From the NCBI GenBank assembly GCA_946409305.1, contig CAMJVU010000007.1:1-44324 (forward strand): 44,324 nt of DNA, read 5' to 3'. The notes beneath the pieces are model-generated. The model made no database searches, had not been told where the DNA came from, and saw only the letters and a program-made list of their open reading frames with translations. Of the stretch, positions 15,900 through 24,596 are shown in pieces; the first letter of the stretch is position 1; each line of letters opens with the position of its first letter. The translations under genes were made by a program, and so were the position numbers. The stretch comes from an uncultured Cytophagales bacterium (GTDB taxonomy: Bacteria; Bacteroidota; Bacteroidia; Cytophagales; Amoebophilaceae).

Positions 15900-17366
15900 T
15901 TAATAATTTTGAGCAAACATAACTCTATATTCTGATGCCCGATTTGAGTATATACATTTTCCATTTTCCTGTTTGACATTTAACGGGACACATCTAATAG
16001 TGGCTTGCGTTTCTTCCTTAATTTTTTGTTCTGTTATCGTCGACCCATCCCAATGCGCAAAGATAAAACCATCTTTTTTTTTTATTTTATCTTTAAATTC
16101 GCTGTAGTCATTAATAAAAAAAGTATGATTTTCCCTAAAACTAAGTGCCATGTTGTATAGGTTGTCTTGGATGTTATCAAGTATTTTTAGTATTTCATTA
16201 AAACTTGTGTCTATATTTACAGATAGTTTCTCAAATGTATCTCTTCTGACTAATTCGATTGTATTGTTTTTAATATCGTTCATTCCAACAACGATACGTA
16301 AAGGAACTCCTTTTATCTCCCATTCGTTGAATTTGTACCCAGGTCTATATTCTTCTCTATCATCAAACTCTACCGCGATATCTTTTTTTTCTAGTTCATC
16401 GATAATTACTTTAATGTAGTCTTTTATTTTATTTAATTCATCAACATCATTAAATATTGGAACAATTACAATTTGTACAGGAGCTATTTTAGGTGGTAAT
16501 ATTAATCCTTTATCGTCTCCATGAGTCATTATCAATGCTCCTATTATCCTTGTAGAAATACCCCATGACGTTCCCCAAACATACTCCAAACTATTATTTT
16601 TATTTAAATACTTAACATCAAATGATTTTGAAAAATGTTGTCCCAATAAATGTGAAGTTCCACATTGTAGTGCTTTACCATCTTTCATCAATGCTTCTAG
16701 AGTATATGTTTCATCGGCTCCTGCAAATTTTTCATTTTCTGTTTTTCTTCCTTTTATGAATGGAATTGCTAAGTATTCTTTGCCAAAATCGTAATATGTG
16801 TCCAACATTGTCATTACTTCTTCGAGAGCTTCTTGGCGTGTTGTGTGAGCTGTATGTCCTTCCTGCCATAAGAATTCTGAAGTTCTAAGGAATGGACGAG
16901 TTCTCATTTCCCAACGACACACATTGGCCCATTGATTTATTTTCATCGGAAGATCTCGATACGATCGTATCCATTTGCTAAAGCTATTCCATATTATCGT
17001 TTCTGATGTTGGTCTAATGATATATTCCTCATCCAGTTGTGATTCAGGATCTACGATTATGTTATTATCATTTTGTTTTAATCTACAATGTGTAACTATT
17101 GCACATTCTTTAGCGAATCCATCCACATGTTCAGCTTCTTTGGAAAAATATGATTTCGGGATAAATATGGGGAAGTAGGCATTTTTATGTCCTGTATCTT
17201 TTATTTTTTTGTCAAGTATTTTTTGTATATTTTCCCAGATAGAATAACCGTATGGTTTTAATATCATACATCCGCGCACTGGGGCATTCTCAGCTAAATC
17301 AGCCATCTGTATAACCTGATTGTACCATTCACTAAAATTCTCATTTTGCGATGTAATTGCCGTCAT
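15900..17366 (-). CDS. proS: Prolyl-tRNA synthetase, type 3 (eukaryote/archaea-like)
   Basis: It charges tRNA-Pro with proline. The 488-residue enzyme lacks the bacterial editing insertion and has the C-terminal extension of the type-3 group, which Bacteroidota share. Class II motif 1 is VRGCMILKPYGYSIWENIQK (30-49), motif 2 is RWEMRTRPFLRTSEFLWQEG (151-170), and motif 3 is GTSWGISTRIIGALIMTHGDD minus one residue at either end. The C-terminal zinc region keeps RCVPL and GKC, but a usual second Cys after it is Ser. It ends in Tyr as typical for the group. No SD precedes ATG 17366. Confidence 0.95.
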   Translation of the reverse strand: MTAITSQNENFSEWYNQVIQMADLAENAPVRGCMILKPYGYSIWENIQKILDKKIKDTGHKNAYFPIFIPKSYFSKEAEHVDGFAKECAIVTHCRLKQNDNNIIVDPESQLDEEYIIRPTSETIIWNSFSKWIRSYRDLPMKINQWANVCRWEMRTRPFLRTSEFLWQEGHTAHTTRQEALEEVMTMLDTYYDFGKEYLAIPFIKGRKTENEKFAGADETYTLEALMKDGKALQCGTSHLLGQHFSKSFDVKYLNKNNSLEYVWGTSWGISTRIIGALIMTHGDDKGLILPPKIAPVQIVIVPIFNDVDELNKIKDYIKVIIDELEKKDIAVEFDDREEYRPGYKFNEWEIKGVPLRIVVGMNDIKNNTIELVRRDTFEKLSVNIDTSFNEILKILDNIQDNLYNMALSFRENHTFFINDYSEFKDKIKKKDGFIFAHWDGSTITEQKIKEETQATIRCVPLNVKQENGKCIYSNRASEYRVMFAQNY

Positions 17367-17542
17367 AATATAATCTCGTCTCCAATTGTGGTGTTAAGAG
17401 TATTATATCGTCGTAATTAAAATTGTCAGTTACTTAGAATACGATACCAGAAACAATTCAACCCACTACCAAAAAAAACAACTTAAAATAAAAATTGAAA
17501 AAGAATGAGAAATAAAGACACCTACCTCGCCATGATGCACAT

Positions 17543-17968
17543 TTACTGACAGATCTGGAAAAGACCAAAACAGTTACACCCCACACTACTGTTAGTTTTA
17601 TTTTTAGGCTCATCTTTAATTTCTTCACTCTTTTTAGGTGTTACAAAAACTAAAGTGTCTCCATCTTTTACACTTAAATCTTGCATTGTAGAAAAACCGC
17701 TAAGTTCCGTATCAGTGGGAACAAAACTCTGTCCATAAACTTTTCCACCAAAAGAGAGTTTCGCATCTTTCTGGATTTTTAGACTTTCTGCTAATTGGGA
17801 AACCGTAAGATTATCCCATACTGTAATATTCTCCAAAGTATTGCCAGAAGGGACTTTTACTTTCACTAAATATTTTTTTCCATCATCCTTCATATTTCCA
17901 CAAACAACAACTAATCCGTATGTTGCTAACACTCCACAAACGAAGTGTAACATTTTATTTGTCTTCAT
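17543..17968 (-). CDS. Secreted ubiquitin-like fold protein
   Basis: The 141-residue protein has an export signal (KMLHFVCGVLATYGLVVVCG, Cys23 near its end). Residues 32-111 fit a ubiquitin-like fold: YLVKVKVPSG (strand 1), LENITVWDNLTVSQLAESLK (strand 2 and helix), LSFGGKVY (compare LIFAGKQL of ubiquitin), TELSGF (compare TLSDY) and LSVKDGDTLVFV (compare IQKESTLHLVL). There is no terminal Gly-Gly; the tail is GCNCFGLFQICQ. ATG 17968 is preferred because it starts the signal; the open frame continues upstream to 18079 through a seven-copy tetranucleotide repeat. Function is unknown; host ubiquitin mimicry or simple ligand binding are both possible. Confidence 0.55.
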   Translation of the reverse strand: MKTNKMLHFVCGVLATYGLVVVCGNMKDDGKKYLVKVKVPSGNTLENITVWDNLTVSQLAESLKIQKDAKLSFGGKVYGQSFVPTDTELSGFSTMQDLSVKDGDTLVFVTPKKSEEIKDEPKNKTNSSVGCNCFGLFQICQ

Positions 17969-17990
17969 AATTGTAATTTCTACAACCACA

Positions 17991-18018
17991 ATAAATAAAT
18001 AAATAAATAAATAAATAA
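17991..18018 (-). repeat. Tetranucleotide repeat, seven units of TTTA (minus strand)
   Basis: Seven perfect ATAA units on the plus strand lie about 22 bases upstream of the start of the ubiquitin-like gene. The tract is in the probable 5' leader and, if an upstream start is used, inside the frame as an IYLF repeat. A unit size of four makes length change frame-altering. Shorter tracts of the same motif sit in front of two other secreted-protein genes here. Confidence 0.9.
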
Positions 18019-18135
18019 AACCAAATATTGTTAGGTGAGATTTAATTTGAAGAACTGCATAGACGTATCTGATGGACATTATATTAGTGCAAAATCATTA
18101 TAAATGGATATTTTATAATTAAAGAAAACGTATTT

Positions 18136-18804
18136 TTATAGTCGCCACGTTTTGCCGGCAAAAACAATAGGGCAGAAGAATGTACGTCCCAAAAAAACTT
18201 TAAACTCCACCACTGATAATTTCAATATATCACACTGTGCAGATCTAAATCCAAGTGTCCAACCATCAGGGGTAACCATTTCAATGTATGTAACGTTGAA
18301 CGAAATTCCCTTCTCTCCACGAAAACTAGGTTTAAAATTAAGAGGGCCAGACACAGAAGGGGCCTTAATAGTTCCTCCTAACCACATATTAACATTAAAT
18401 CCTCCATTGTAAGATACCCCTTTACCATTTTGTCCTTTATTGTTATAACTCCATTTTAAACCCACTACACAACCTATGATAGAAGTGTTGAGTGCTAAAA
18501 ATTCATTTGCTTCACCGAATAAACGAATTCCACCAACTACTCCTATACTATTGTTAAACCAATAGGTACATTTGAAACTAGAAGTTAACACGCCCGGAAT
18601 ACAAAAAAACGCTCTTTTGGTCAGAATCAACATACATGAAGCCAAAGATCCAATTTGTTCGTGCATAAGAGAAACCTGAAAATGACTAGATTTTTTACTA
18701 ACATTTTTCCTATAAAGATTATGGTTTACTGGATCACCCTGTACGCTCCCCAATACAACACCATTCGATAATACTAAAATTATAACAGATAGTAGATACC
18801 TCAT
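18136..18804 (-). CDS. Probable outer-membrane beta-barrel protein (family B)
   Basis: The 222-residue protein starts with a signal peptide (MRYLLSVIILVLSNGVVLG). It resembles the tandem proteins at 43034 and 43853: CTYWFNNSIGVVGGIRLFGE against CTYWPNKYVGFVGKAILCGD, and LKWSYNNKGQNGKGVSYNGG against VRWSYNGRGGRSNGTYHGG. The C-terminus alternates hydrophobic and polar residues and has a G-R-x-F-F strand (FLGRTFFCPIVF), as in barrels. Family and function are unknown. Its start is preceded by four TTTA units that overlap the stop codon of nth, so the two genes are likely co-transcribed. Confidence 0.6.
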   Translation of the reverse strand: MRYLLSVIILVLSNGVVLGSVQGDPVNHNLYRKNVSKKSSHFQVSLMHEQIGSLASCMLILTKRAFFCIPGVLTSSFKCTYWFNNSIGVVGGIRLFGEANEFLALNTSIIGCVVGLKWSYNNKGQNGKGVSYNGGFNVNMWLGGTIKAPSVSGPLNFKPSFRGEKGISFNVTYIEMVTPDGWTLGFRSAQCDILKLSVVEFKVFLGRTFFCPIVFAGKTWRL

Positions 18805-18807
18805 GCT

Positions 18808-18823
18808 ATTTATTTATTTATTT
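18808..18823 (-). repeat. Tetranucleotide repeat, four units of TTTA/ATTT class
   Basis: Four ATTT units on the plus strand fill the gap between the nth stop codon and the start of the family B surface protein, ending 3 bases before its ATG. Repeat length sets the spacing between the coupled genes. Confidence 0.75.
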
Positions 18824-19453
18824 ATCGTGCAAATCACGGTATGAACAGATATTCTTTAGATCACAATTTTCACAATTTGGTTTAATGCTTTTACATTTAT
18901 ACCGTCCAAACATTACGAACCATGGGTTTATCTTGTTATGATATTTTTGCGGAAATAGAGAGCTAAGTTCTGTTTCTATTTTGTCTGGATTATTAGATTT
19001 TACGAGTTCTAATCGAGTTGAGACTCTCGCCACGTGAGTGTCAACAGCTATGTGAGGGGCATCATATAGTATCGCTGTTACTAAGTTTGCTGTTTTACGT
19101 CCTATTCCATCAATGTTTACTAAAGTTTCAACATTATTGGGAATAGTTTCATCGTATTTTTGAGATAATATTTTTGAGATATTTATTATCCTTTGTGTTT
19201 TTATTTTTGGATATGATATAGATTTTATCACATTGTACACTTCGTCGTATTTTGCTATTGACAGTTCAGTAAAGTTATTATATTTGTCAAATAGTGTTGG
19301 AGTTACTAGGTTGACTCTTTTATCTGTGCATTGTGCACTTAACACTATTGCTATAATTAGCTGATATGGGTTGTTGAAATTTAATTCTGTTTTTACCAAT
19401 GGTTGTTTTGAAAAATATTCTATTATTACCACTACTCTGTCTTTTATATCCAT
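18818..19453 (-). CDS. nth: Endonuclease III (DNA glycosylase/AP lyase)
   Basis: It excises oxidised pyrimidines and nicks the abasic site in base excision repair. The 211-residue protein has the helix-hairpin-helix VNIDGIGRKTANLV with catalytic Lys120, the catalytic Asp138 in AVDTHVARVSTRL, and the 4Fe-4S motif CKSIKPNCENCDLKNIC with correct C-x6-C-x2-C-x5-C spacing. Length matches the family. Its stop codon TAA lies within the TTTA repeat. Confidence 0.95.
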   Translation of the reverse strand: MDIKDRVVVIIEYFSKQPLVKTELNFNNPYQLIIAIVLSAQCTDKRVNLVTPTLFDKYNNFTELSIAKYDEVYNVIKSISYPKIKTQRIINISKILSQKYDETIPNNVETLVNIDGIGRKTANLVTAILYDAPHIAVDTHVARVSTRLELVKSNNPDKIETELSSLFPQKYHNKINPWFVMFGRYKCKSIKPNCENCDLKNICSYRDLHDK

Positions 19454-19501
19454 AAGTGTTCATTAATATTGTATTATAACGAAGATGTAGGGTATATCTT
19501 T

Positions 19502-20224
19502 ATGGGTTGTAATATGGTGAGTGTTTTGTTTATAATATTTTTTGCAGTGTCTTGTTGTCCTCACATTGGTGGTAGTAATTGCAATGAGAAATTAATAGAA
19601 GTATCTCTTGTTGACGGTAAAGTAGTAACAGATGTTGATTATGTTTGTGATGGTAACATGATATACCCGGATAGGGTTAATAGTTCATTAAAAGGCAAGA
19701 AGTTTGTTTATAGAGGAAGGAAGATAGAAATAGGTGGTGATAATTGTAATGTTGACTGTGTAGAATTCCACAAAGATCTTGTCAAAGTATACAGTTTGCG
19801 TAGTGACAAGTTAAATGGTTTTATAAAGGTATCAGGGAAGAGCATTAATGTTTCGTACAGCAATATTACGTTCATAGATTATTTTTTAGATAGTAAGGGT
19901 TGTGATTGGGTTTGTTTATCAAGTGATGTGTACAATTCAGAGAAAGGCTTGTATGACGAGGAAAATATTAGGGGAACTATTTTTGTTGATAGTAGAAGTT
20001 TCGAGTTTGGACAGGGATGTAATGTAAATACACTTAAATATTTTGTAAATGGCAATACGGTTGATTTATTTAATCAACACGAGGATGCAGAAGATGAGAA
20101 GTTAGTTGGTAGTATGAGTGTAGATGAAGAGCATTTTCATTTTAATGGTGGTTATAGTTGCGTTACATATGATATGGTGGGTCGTCGTACAACGCCTACA
20201 AAGATCAGGGGTTCCTGGCACTGA
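19502..20224 (+). CDS. Hypothetical lipoprotein
   Basis: The 240-residue product (ATG 19502, MGCNMVSVLFIIFFAVSCC) has a lipoprotein signal with AVSCC at the cleavage site. A frame open from TTG 19469 is longer but adds residues before the signal. The mature part is beta-rich with repeated short segments of the type V-D-x-R/K-x-F-E-F/I-G-x-x-C-N-V (KIEIGGDNCNVD, SFEFGQGCNVN, HFHFNGGYSCV), suggesting three divergent repeats. No family was recognised. It is divergent from nth with a 48-base shared upstream region. Confidence 0.6.
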   Translation: MGCNMVSVLFIIFFAVSCCPHIGGSNCNEKLIEVSLVDGKVVTDVDYVCDGNMIYPDRVNSSLKGKKFVYRGRKIEIGGDNCNVDCVEFHKDLVKVYSLRSDKLNGFIKVSGKSINVSYSNITFIDYFLDSKGCDWVCLSSDVYNSEKGLYDEENIRGTIFVDSRSFEFGQGCNVNTLKYFVNGNTVDLFNQHEDAEDEKLVGSMSVDEEHFHFNGGYSCVTYDMVGRRTTPTKIRGSWH

Positions 20225-20344
20225 TTTATCGTTTTAGTTTGTTAAATTATTTTGTTTTTCTCTCAAGTGGTGTCATTGTTGTTTTGTTGTGTCTTTTATG
20301 CTTGCAGAGTTTGAAATTTCGTAATTGATTATTAATTTTTTTAC

Positions 20345-21244
20345 TTATTTAAGTTCATGAACAGGTTTACTTTTTTTTGAACTGATGTAATATATTCCCA
20401 TCATTATTAATGTAAAACTTGCGATGTGCCAATATTTTATCTGTTCGCCATCAATAATACCTAGTAGAATGGCAATCATTGGCGATAATACTGATTCGAT
20501 ACTCACGAATATTGGAGATTCCCTTTCCACTATTAAAGTAAACAATACATTGGCGAATCCAAGATTAACAATTCCAACGAATATTAAAGCTATCAACGAT
20601 TTAAGTCCATGTGGGTGATAATATACTTTTGTAAACATTCCATAGTTGTAAATACAGAAGAAGAGGGAAATGATTCCGATTACAAAGAATGAAGTTCCTA
20701 CAATTCCAATAGGGCTCATTCCATTACAGTATTTTTTTATTAGACTAGATGAACAACCATAGAGGACATTTCCCATCATTCCGATTAATAGGTAATAGTT
20801 GAAACTATTTATGTTAAAACCTCCTTCGATTGCGAATATAATCAAGACACCTATAACGCAGAATCCCACTCCTATTATATCATTTTTGGACACATGATCT
20901 CTGAATAAGATGTAACTAAAAAACAACACGTACATTGGGGTTAATGCTCCTAAGATTCCATCAAGACCGCTATCCACGTATACTAGCGACAAAGAGAAAA
21001 AGTACATTGGAATCAGTGTTCCGGCAATCCCGATAATTGTGATGTGTTTGAATTGTGATAATGTTAAAGACTTAATGAATTTTGCGGAAAATGGCAATAA
21101 AGCTATAAAACCACACAGTATACGAAAAAAAACAACTTCAGGAACGGAAAAAACAACAAGTGCTTTCTTTACCAAAATATAAGAACTTCCCCATATAACA
21201 GACAGCAGTAATAACATCATCCATGACACTACTTTGGCCCTCAT
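20345..21244 (-). CDS. DMT-superfamily (EamA) transporter
   Basis: The 299-residue integral membrane protein has ten hydrophobic segments in two EamA repeats. The conserved start LLLSVIWGSSYILVKKAL and the second-half ESVLSPMIAILLGIIDGE are typical. EamA carriers export or import amino acids, nucleotide-like compounds or S-adenosylmethionine; the substrate is not readable here. It lies 28 bases downstream of the cyclophilin gene on the same strand. Confidence 0.85.
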   Translation of the reverse strand: MRAKVVSWMMLLLLSVIWGSSYILVKKALVVFSVPEVVFFRILCGFIALLPFSAKFIKSLTLSQFKHITIIGIAGTLIPMYFFSLSLVYVDSGLDGILGALTPMYVLFFSYILFRDHVSKNDIIGVGFCVIGVLIIFAIEGGFNINSFNYYLLIGMMGNVLYGCSSSLIKKYCNGMSPIGIVGTSFFVIGIISLFFCIYNYGMFTKVYYHPHGLKSLIALIFVGIVNLGFANVLFTLIVERESPIFVSIESVLSPMIAILLGIIDGEQIKYWHIASFTLIMMGIYYISSKKSKPVHELK

Positions 21245-21272
21245 GTTGTTTATATATCGTTATCTTGGAGAA

Positions 21273-21872
21273 TTATTTTTTTTCAGTATCACTTGCTACT
21301 AACATTCTTATGATTTTATCAGGATTTTCAACGATACCATTCCTTCTGATATCACCCTTTTTAATTTTATCGACATATTCCATGCCTTTAACAACATAAC
21401 CCCATATTGTGTATTGCCCATCTAAGTGAGGAGCGTCCTTTGTAACTATAAAAAATTGACTATCTGCACTGTTTGGATTCATTGCTCTTGCCATAGAGAC
21501 AATACCTCTCTTGTGGCTATATCTTGTTGTGAATTCTGCTGGAATGTTTTTTCCACTACCGCCCGTCCCATTACCAAGAGGGTCACCACCCTGGACCATA
21601 AAACCCTCAATTACTCTATGGAATGTTAAACCGTCATAAAACCTTTTCCTCACCAATTCCTTTATACGAGACACATGTTTAGGAGCAATATCGGGTAGCA
21701 TCCTAATTACAACCCGCCCGTATTCTAGATCTAGGTAAAGTGTATTATCAATATCTGTTTTAGTTGTCTCCGGAATTTTAGCACTATTATGAAAAAACAT
21801 ATACCCAATGAAAATTAATATATCCGTAAAAAATACAAACAAAGAATCTTTTAAAGTGATTTTGTTTCCCAT
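21273..21872 (-). CDS. Cyclophilin-type peptidyl-prolyl isomerase, membrane-anchored
   Basis: The 199-residue protein has an uncleaved-looking N-terminal membrane segment (SLFVFFTDILIFIGYMFFHN), then a compact bacterial cyclophilin: YDGLTFHRVIEGFMVQGGDP with the catalytic Arg, GTGGSGKNIPAEF, GIVSMARAMNPNSADSQFFI, and LDGQYTIWGYVVKGMEYVDK. It catalyses proline isomerisation during folding of exported proteins, probably in the periplasm. Confidence 0.9.
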   Translation of the reverse strand: MGNKITLKDSLFVFFTDILIFIGYMFFHNSAKIPETTKTDIDNTLYLDLEYGRVVIRMLPDIAPKHVSRIKELVRKRFYDGLTFHRVIEGFMVQGGDPLGNGTGGSGKNIPAEFTTRYSHKRGIVSMARAMNPNSADSQFFIVTKDAPHLDGQYTIWGYVVKGMEYVDKIKKGDIRRNGIVENPDKIIRMLVASDTEKK

Positions 21873-22026
21873 CCTAAAATGTATCTACTAAACAATGTTT
21901 AAATTGTTTACATTTTTACGAATTAAAACTACCTCTACTTTTAAAATCTGTCTTGTCTTTTGAAATATTATCAAACATCTTAAAAGACAAAATACCACGC
22001 ATCTTAAAAGATAAAACACCACAAAG

Positions 22027-22100
22027 TGGACTTGCCAGGACTCGAACCCGGGACCTTTGCTTTATAAGAGCACTGCTCTAACCAGCTGAGCTATAAGTCC
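22027..22100 (-). tRNA. tRNA-Ile(UAU)
   Basis: The minus-strand sequence begins GGACTTATAGCTCAGCTGG. The anticodon arm is GTGCT-CTTATAA-AGCAA with a 27-43 mismatch, giving anticodon UAU. The T arm is CCGGG-TTCGAGT-CCTGG and the acceptor closes with CAAGTCC plus A. Most bacteria read AUA with a lysidine-modified CAU tRNA, so a UAU isoleucine tRNA is rare. CCA is not encoded. Confidence 0.85.
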
Positions 22101-22325
22101 AAACCATGACTAACTACAACAAACTATGAATAGTCTGTTGTACACGTAAGTAACTACCCATACGTGTATTGAAAGTATACGAACACGTTGTCAAAACGTC
22201 AAATTTTTAACAATTCACCATATGTAAAAACTATACAAAAATATTGAATGTTCATGTGTTTATGTTATCTACTAATTGTGGTTAGTTGGTTGGTAGATTT
22301 GTGTTTATCTATAGTTTTTGATTTT

Positions 22326-23143
22326 TTGAGAATACTAAGGCGTTTTTGTTTTTTTTCTGGTATTAATGGATGCTAGTTTTGTAAACGACGGTAATTCTGC
22401 TGGTGGAAGTTTGTTTGTTAGTAGTGGAAAATATAGTGGTGGAAAAGTGACTGAAATATTTGGAATAAATATCAGCGGTGGATTTTTTACTGATCTTTAT
22501 TCTTGTTTCTTTGTTCCGATTCAAATGCGTTTTAAACATATGTCTGCGCATAAATATGAACCTCCACTTCATCAAGATTATGGTTGTCCATTTTTGAAAG
22601 GAAGTTTGAATTACGTAACAAGATGTAGCGATATGAGGTGTTCAAATTCTATAATCTGTTTCACGTATAAGCATTTTTCGAAGATAAGTGAATCAAGATC
22701 TTGTTTTTTTTGATGTTAATGCTGGTTTGTGGGGATTATGGCAAGATAAGGAACGTTTCCAAGCAAATGTTTTGGGTTGTTCCGTATTATTTGGTTTCAA
22801 CAAGCGGTTAGGTATTCGTTTGGGAAAGAATATTAAAAGAGTTGAAGGTAGTGTCTGTGTAGGTCCGAACATTTTTCTTAATCTTACTAATTTTGTTGGG
22901 AAGATGATGAATCTAGATAAACCTTATGCTGACTGGGCAGATGACCCTACTTGTTTACCAATATTTGTTGATATCGTGGTTAAAATTGCAGCATTGAGAG
23001 TTATATACAGCAGTGGAAGAAGTTTTGAATTTGGATTTACAATGACAAATTTTATACAATACGATAATAAGGGAGGTAACCTTAAAATATCCTTAAAGAA
23101 TCCACTTGATTATGGGTGGCAACATCTCTTCCAGGTTTATTGA
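22326..23143 (+). pseudogene. Surface protein (family C, copy 1) split by two T8 tracts
   Basis: Three frames add up to one paralogue of the protein at 23433. A TTG-start frame at 22326 reads LRILRRFCFF, a signal-peptide start. Removing one T from the T8 at 22349-22356 joins it to the frame with LVLMDASFVNDG, which runs from ATG 22366. That frame stops at TGA 22711 just after a second T8 (22704-22711). Removing one T there joins it to DVNAGLWGLW..., which continues to 23143. The paralogue reads straight through the second point (SWSYLFNIDSGLWG). It shares KVTEIFGINISGGFF, ICFTYK and FGFTMTNFI with that protein. Either phase-off, slippage-expressed, or decaying. Confidence 0.65.
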
Positions 23144-23350
23144 CTTAGGTCTAGCTGTTAGATGTGTTTAATCTTGTGAATTTTATTTTGGTAGTGGGTG
23201 TTTTTTACGTGATGTTTTGTGTGTTAAGTGTTGATTCGTGATTTCTATTTTATGTTTTAGAGACTTATTATTGTTTGATTTATGTTTTTTTACACGTTTT
23301 GTTTGAAGAGGGATTATAAAAACATTGAGTATTTCTGTAATATCAATTAT

Positions 23351-23424
23351 GGTTTGGTAGTTCAGTTGGTTAGAACGCTTGCCTGTCACGCAAGAGGTCA
23401 CGAGTTCGAGTCTCGTTCAGATCG
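23351..23424 (+). tRNA. tRNA-Asp(GUC)
   Basis: GGTTTGGTAGTTCAGTTGGT opens the gene; the anticodon arm is CTTGC-CTGTCAC-GCAAG (anticodon GUC) and the T arm is CACGAG-TTCGAGT-CTCGT. The acceptor stem GGTTTGG/TCAGATC has several G-U pairs. Discriminator G, no encoded CCA. The next coding start lies 8 bases downstream. Confidence 0.92.
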
Positions 23425-23432
23425 CAATTATC

Positions 23433-24596
23433 ATGTTTTTATTTATCGTCATCGTGGTCTTCTTAAATGTAGGTGATGTTGGTAAGCCTGCGGTAAAAAA
23501 TAATAAAGCTACTAGAAAGAAAATAGTAAAAAAAACATTACAGGAAGGTGAAACAGTCAAAACGGAGATTGTGGAAGAAACGGAGATTGTGGAAGATAAA
23601 AAATTCTCTTCAAATGAAAATTTTAACGATTTACTGGCGAAAGTTGATGCGATTAAGGAGGATGTTAATGTTGACAATGATACGAATTCGAGTTCATCTG
23701 GTTTTAGTTCTTCTATCTCATCAATATCGTCTTCAAATTTTATCGGTAATGTAGATAGAAACGTATTGTCGAATCGTAAGTCGGACAATAAACGTCGTGA
23801 TAAAAAAGAAAATAAACAGATGTTTTTTAGGCGTAAAGACAACAAGTCGAAAGGGAATGTAACGGAAATATTTGGAATAAATATTAGCGGTGGATTTTTT
23901 GGTAGTGTCTATTCATCTTGCGTTGCACCACTTAATTATCTGGCATATGCTGGTGGAGCCCATGAGAATTTTGGTATTCCGTTGTTGAAAGATTTTGGAT
24001 TTGTTAGTAGAGCTGATATTACAAAATTTTCCACATCTGTAATTTGTTTTACGTATAAACGTTTTAAGAAAATAGATGAATCGTGGTCTTATTTGTTTAA
24101 TATTGATTCTGGTTTATGGGGTTCACAACAAATTGATGTATTACAAACAAGTACGTTAAACTGTTTAGTGTTATTTGGAATAAATCGTGAGTGGAATAGT
24201 TTCTCTGATTGGTATTCTAGACGTGTAAACAAATCTGTAAAGCGGATTGAAAGTAGTATTACTCTGGGACCAAATGTCTTTTTTAGTGTAACCAATTTTG
24301 TATCTAAAAATATTTTAAATAATTTGATTTCCCCATATGACGATTGGGTGAAGCTAGATACCTGTTTAACTTGTTTCGCTGATGTTGCAATCAAGATTGC
24401 GTTGTTGAGATTGGTGTACGATACTGGCAAAAGTTTTGAGGTAGGGTTTACAATTACAAATTTTATAACGTATAGTGGAAGTAAAACTACTTTGGGATAT
24501 AGTCCACTTACTTTTAGAAATCCTTTTAAATCTGGCATTTGGAATTTGTTACAGATATATATGGATTTTGGTTTAAAAACGAATATCGTTAATTAG
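23433..24596 (+). CDS. Secreted, probably beta-barrel surface protein (family C, copy 2)
   Basis: The start is ATG 23433 (MFLFIVIVVFLNVGDVG, a signal peptide); a longer frame would run back through the tRNA-Asp. The product has 387 residues. Residues 20-140 form a charged, Ser-rich passenger-like region (KIVKKTLQEGETVKTEIVEE, then a Ser run). From about 143 the sequence matches the split paralogue upstream: VTEIFGINISGGFF, ICFTYKRF, LWGSQQ, LGPNVFFSVTNFV, LRLVYDTGKSFEVGFTITNF. The last motif also resembles the SFYIGIFVN strand of family A. Outer-membrane location is inferred. Start lies 8 bases after the tRNA, with no SD. Confidence 0.6.
   Translation: MFLFIVIVVFLNVGDVGKPAVKNNKATRKKIVKKTLQEGETVKTEIVEETEIVEDKKFSSNENFNDLLAKVDAIKEDVNVDNDTNSSSSGFSSSISSISSSNFIGNVDRNVLSNRKSDNKRRDKKENKQMFFRRKDNKSKGNVTEIFGINISGGFFGSVYSSCVAPLNYLAYAGGAHENFGIPLLKDFGFVSRADITKFSTSVICFTYKRFKKIDESWSYLFNIDSGLWGSQQIDVLQTSTLNCLVLFGINREWNSFSDWYSRRVNKSVKRIESSITLGPNVFFSVTNFVSKNILNNLISPYDDWVKLDTCLTCFADVAIKIALLRLVYDTGKSFEVGFTITNFITYSGSKTTLGYSPLTFRNPFKSGIWNLLQIYMDFGLKTNIVN

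Noticed and set aside
17991-18018. CRISPR-like or satellite array
   Set aside because: It is a simple four-base repeat with no spacers; no CRISPR array or cas gene is visible in the window.
22688-22713. UGA reassigned to Trp, which would explain the TGA in the split surface gene
   Set aside because: Reading through TGA keeps the wrong frame there, and UGA is the natural end of other genes (nrnA, ruvC and htrA stop at TGA at the expected length).
23417-23845. Minus-strand ORF opposite the Ser-rich region of the surface protein at 23433
   Set aside because: It is the mirror of a low-complexity coding region and includes the tRNA end; no independent support.
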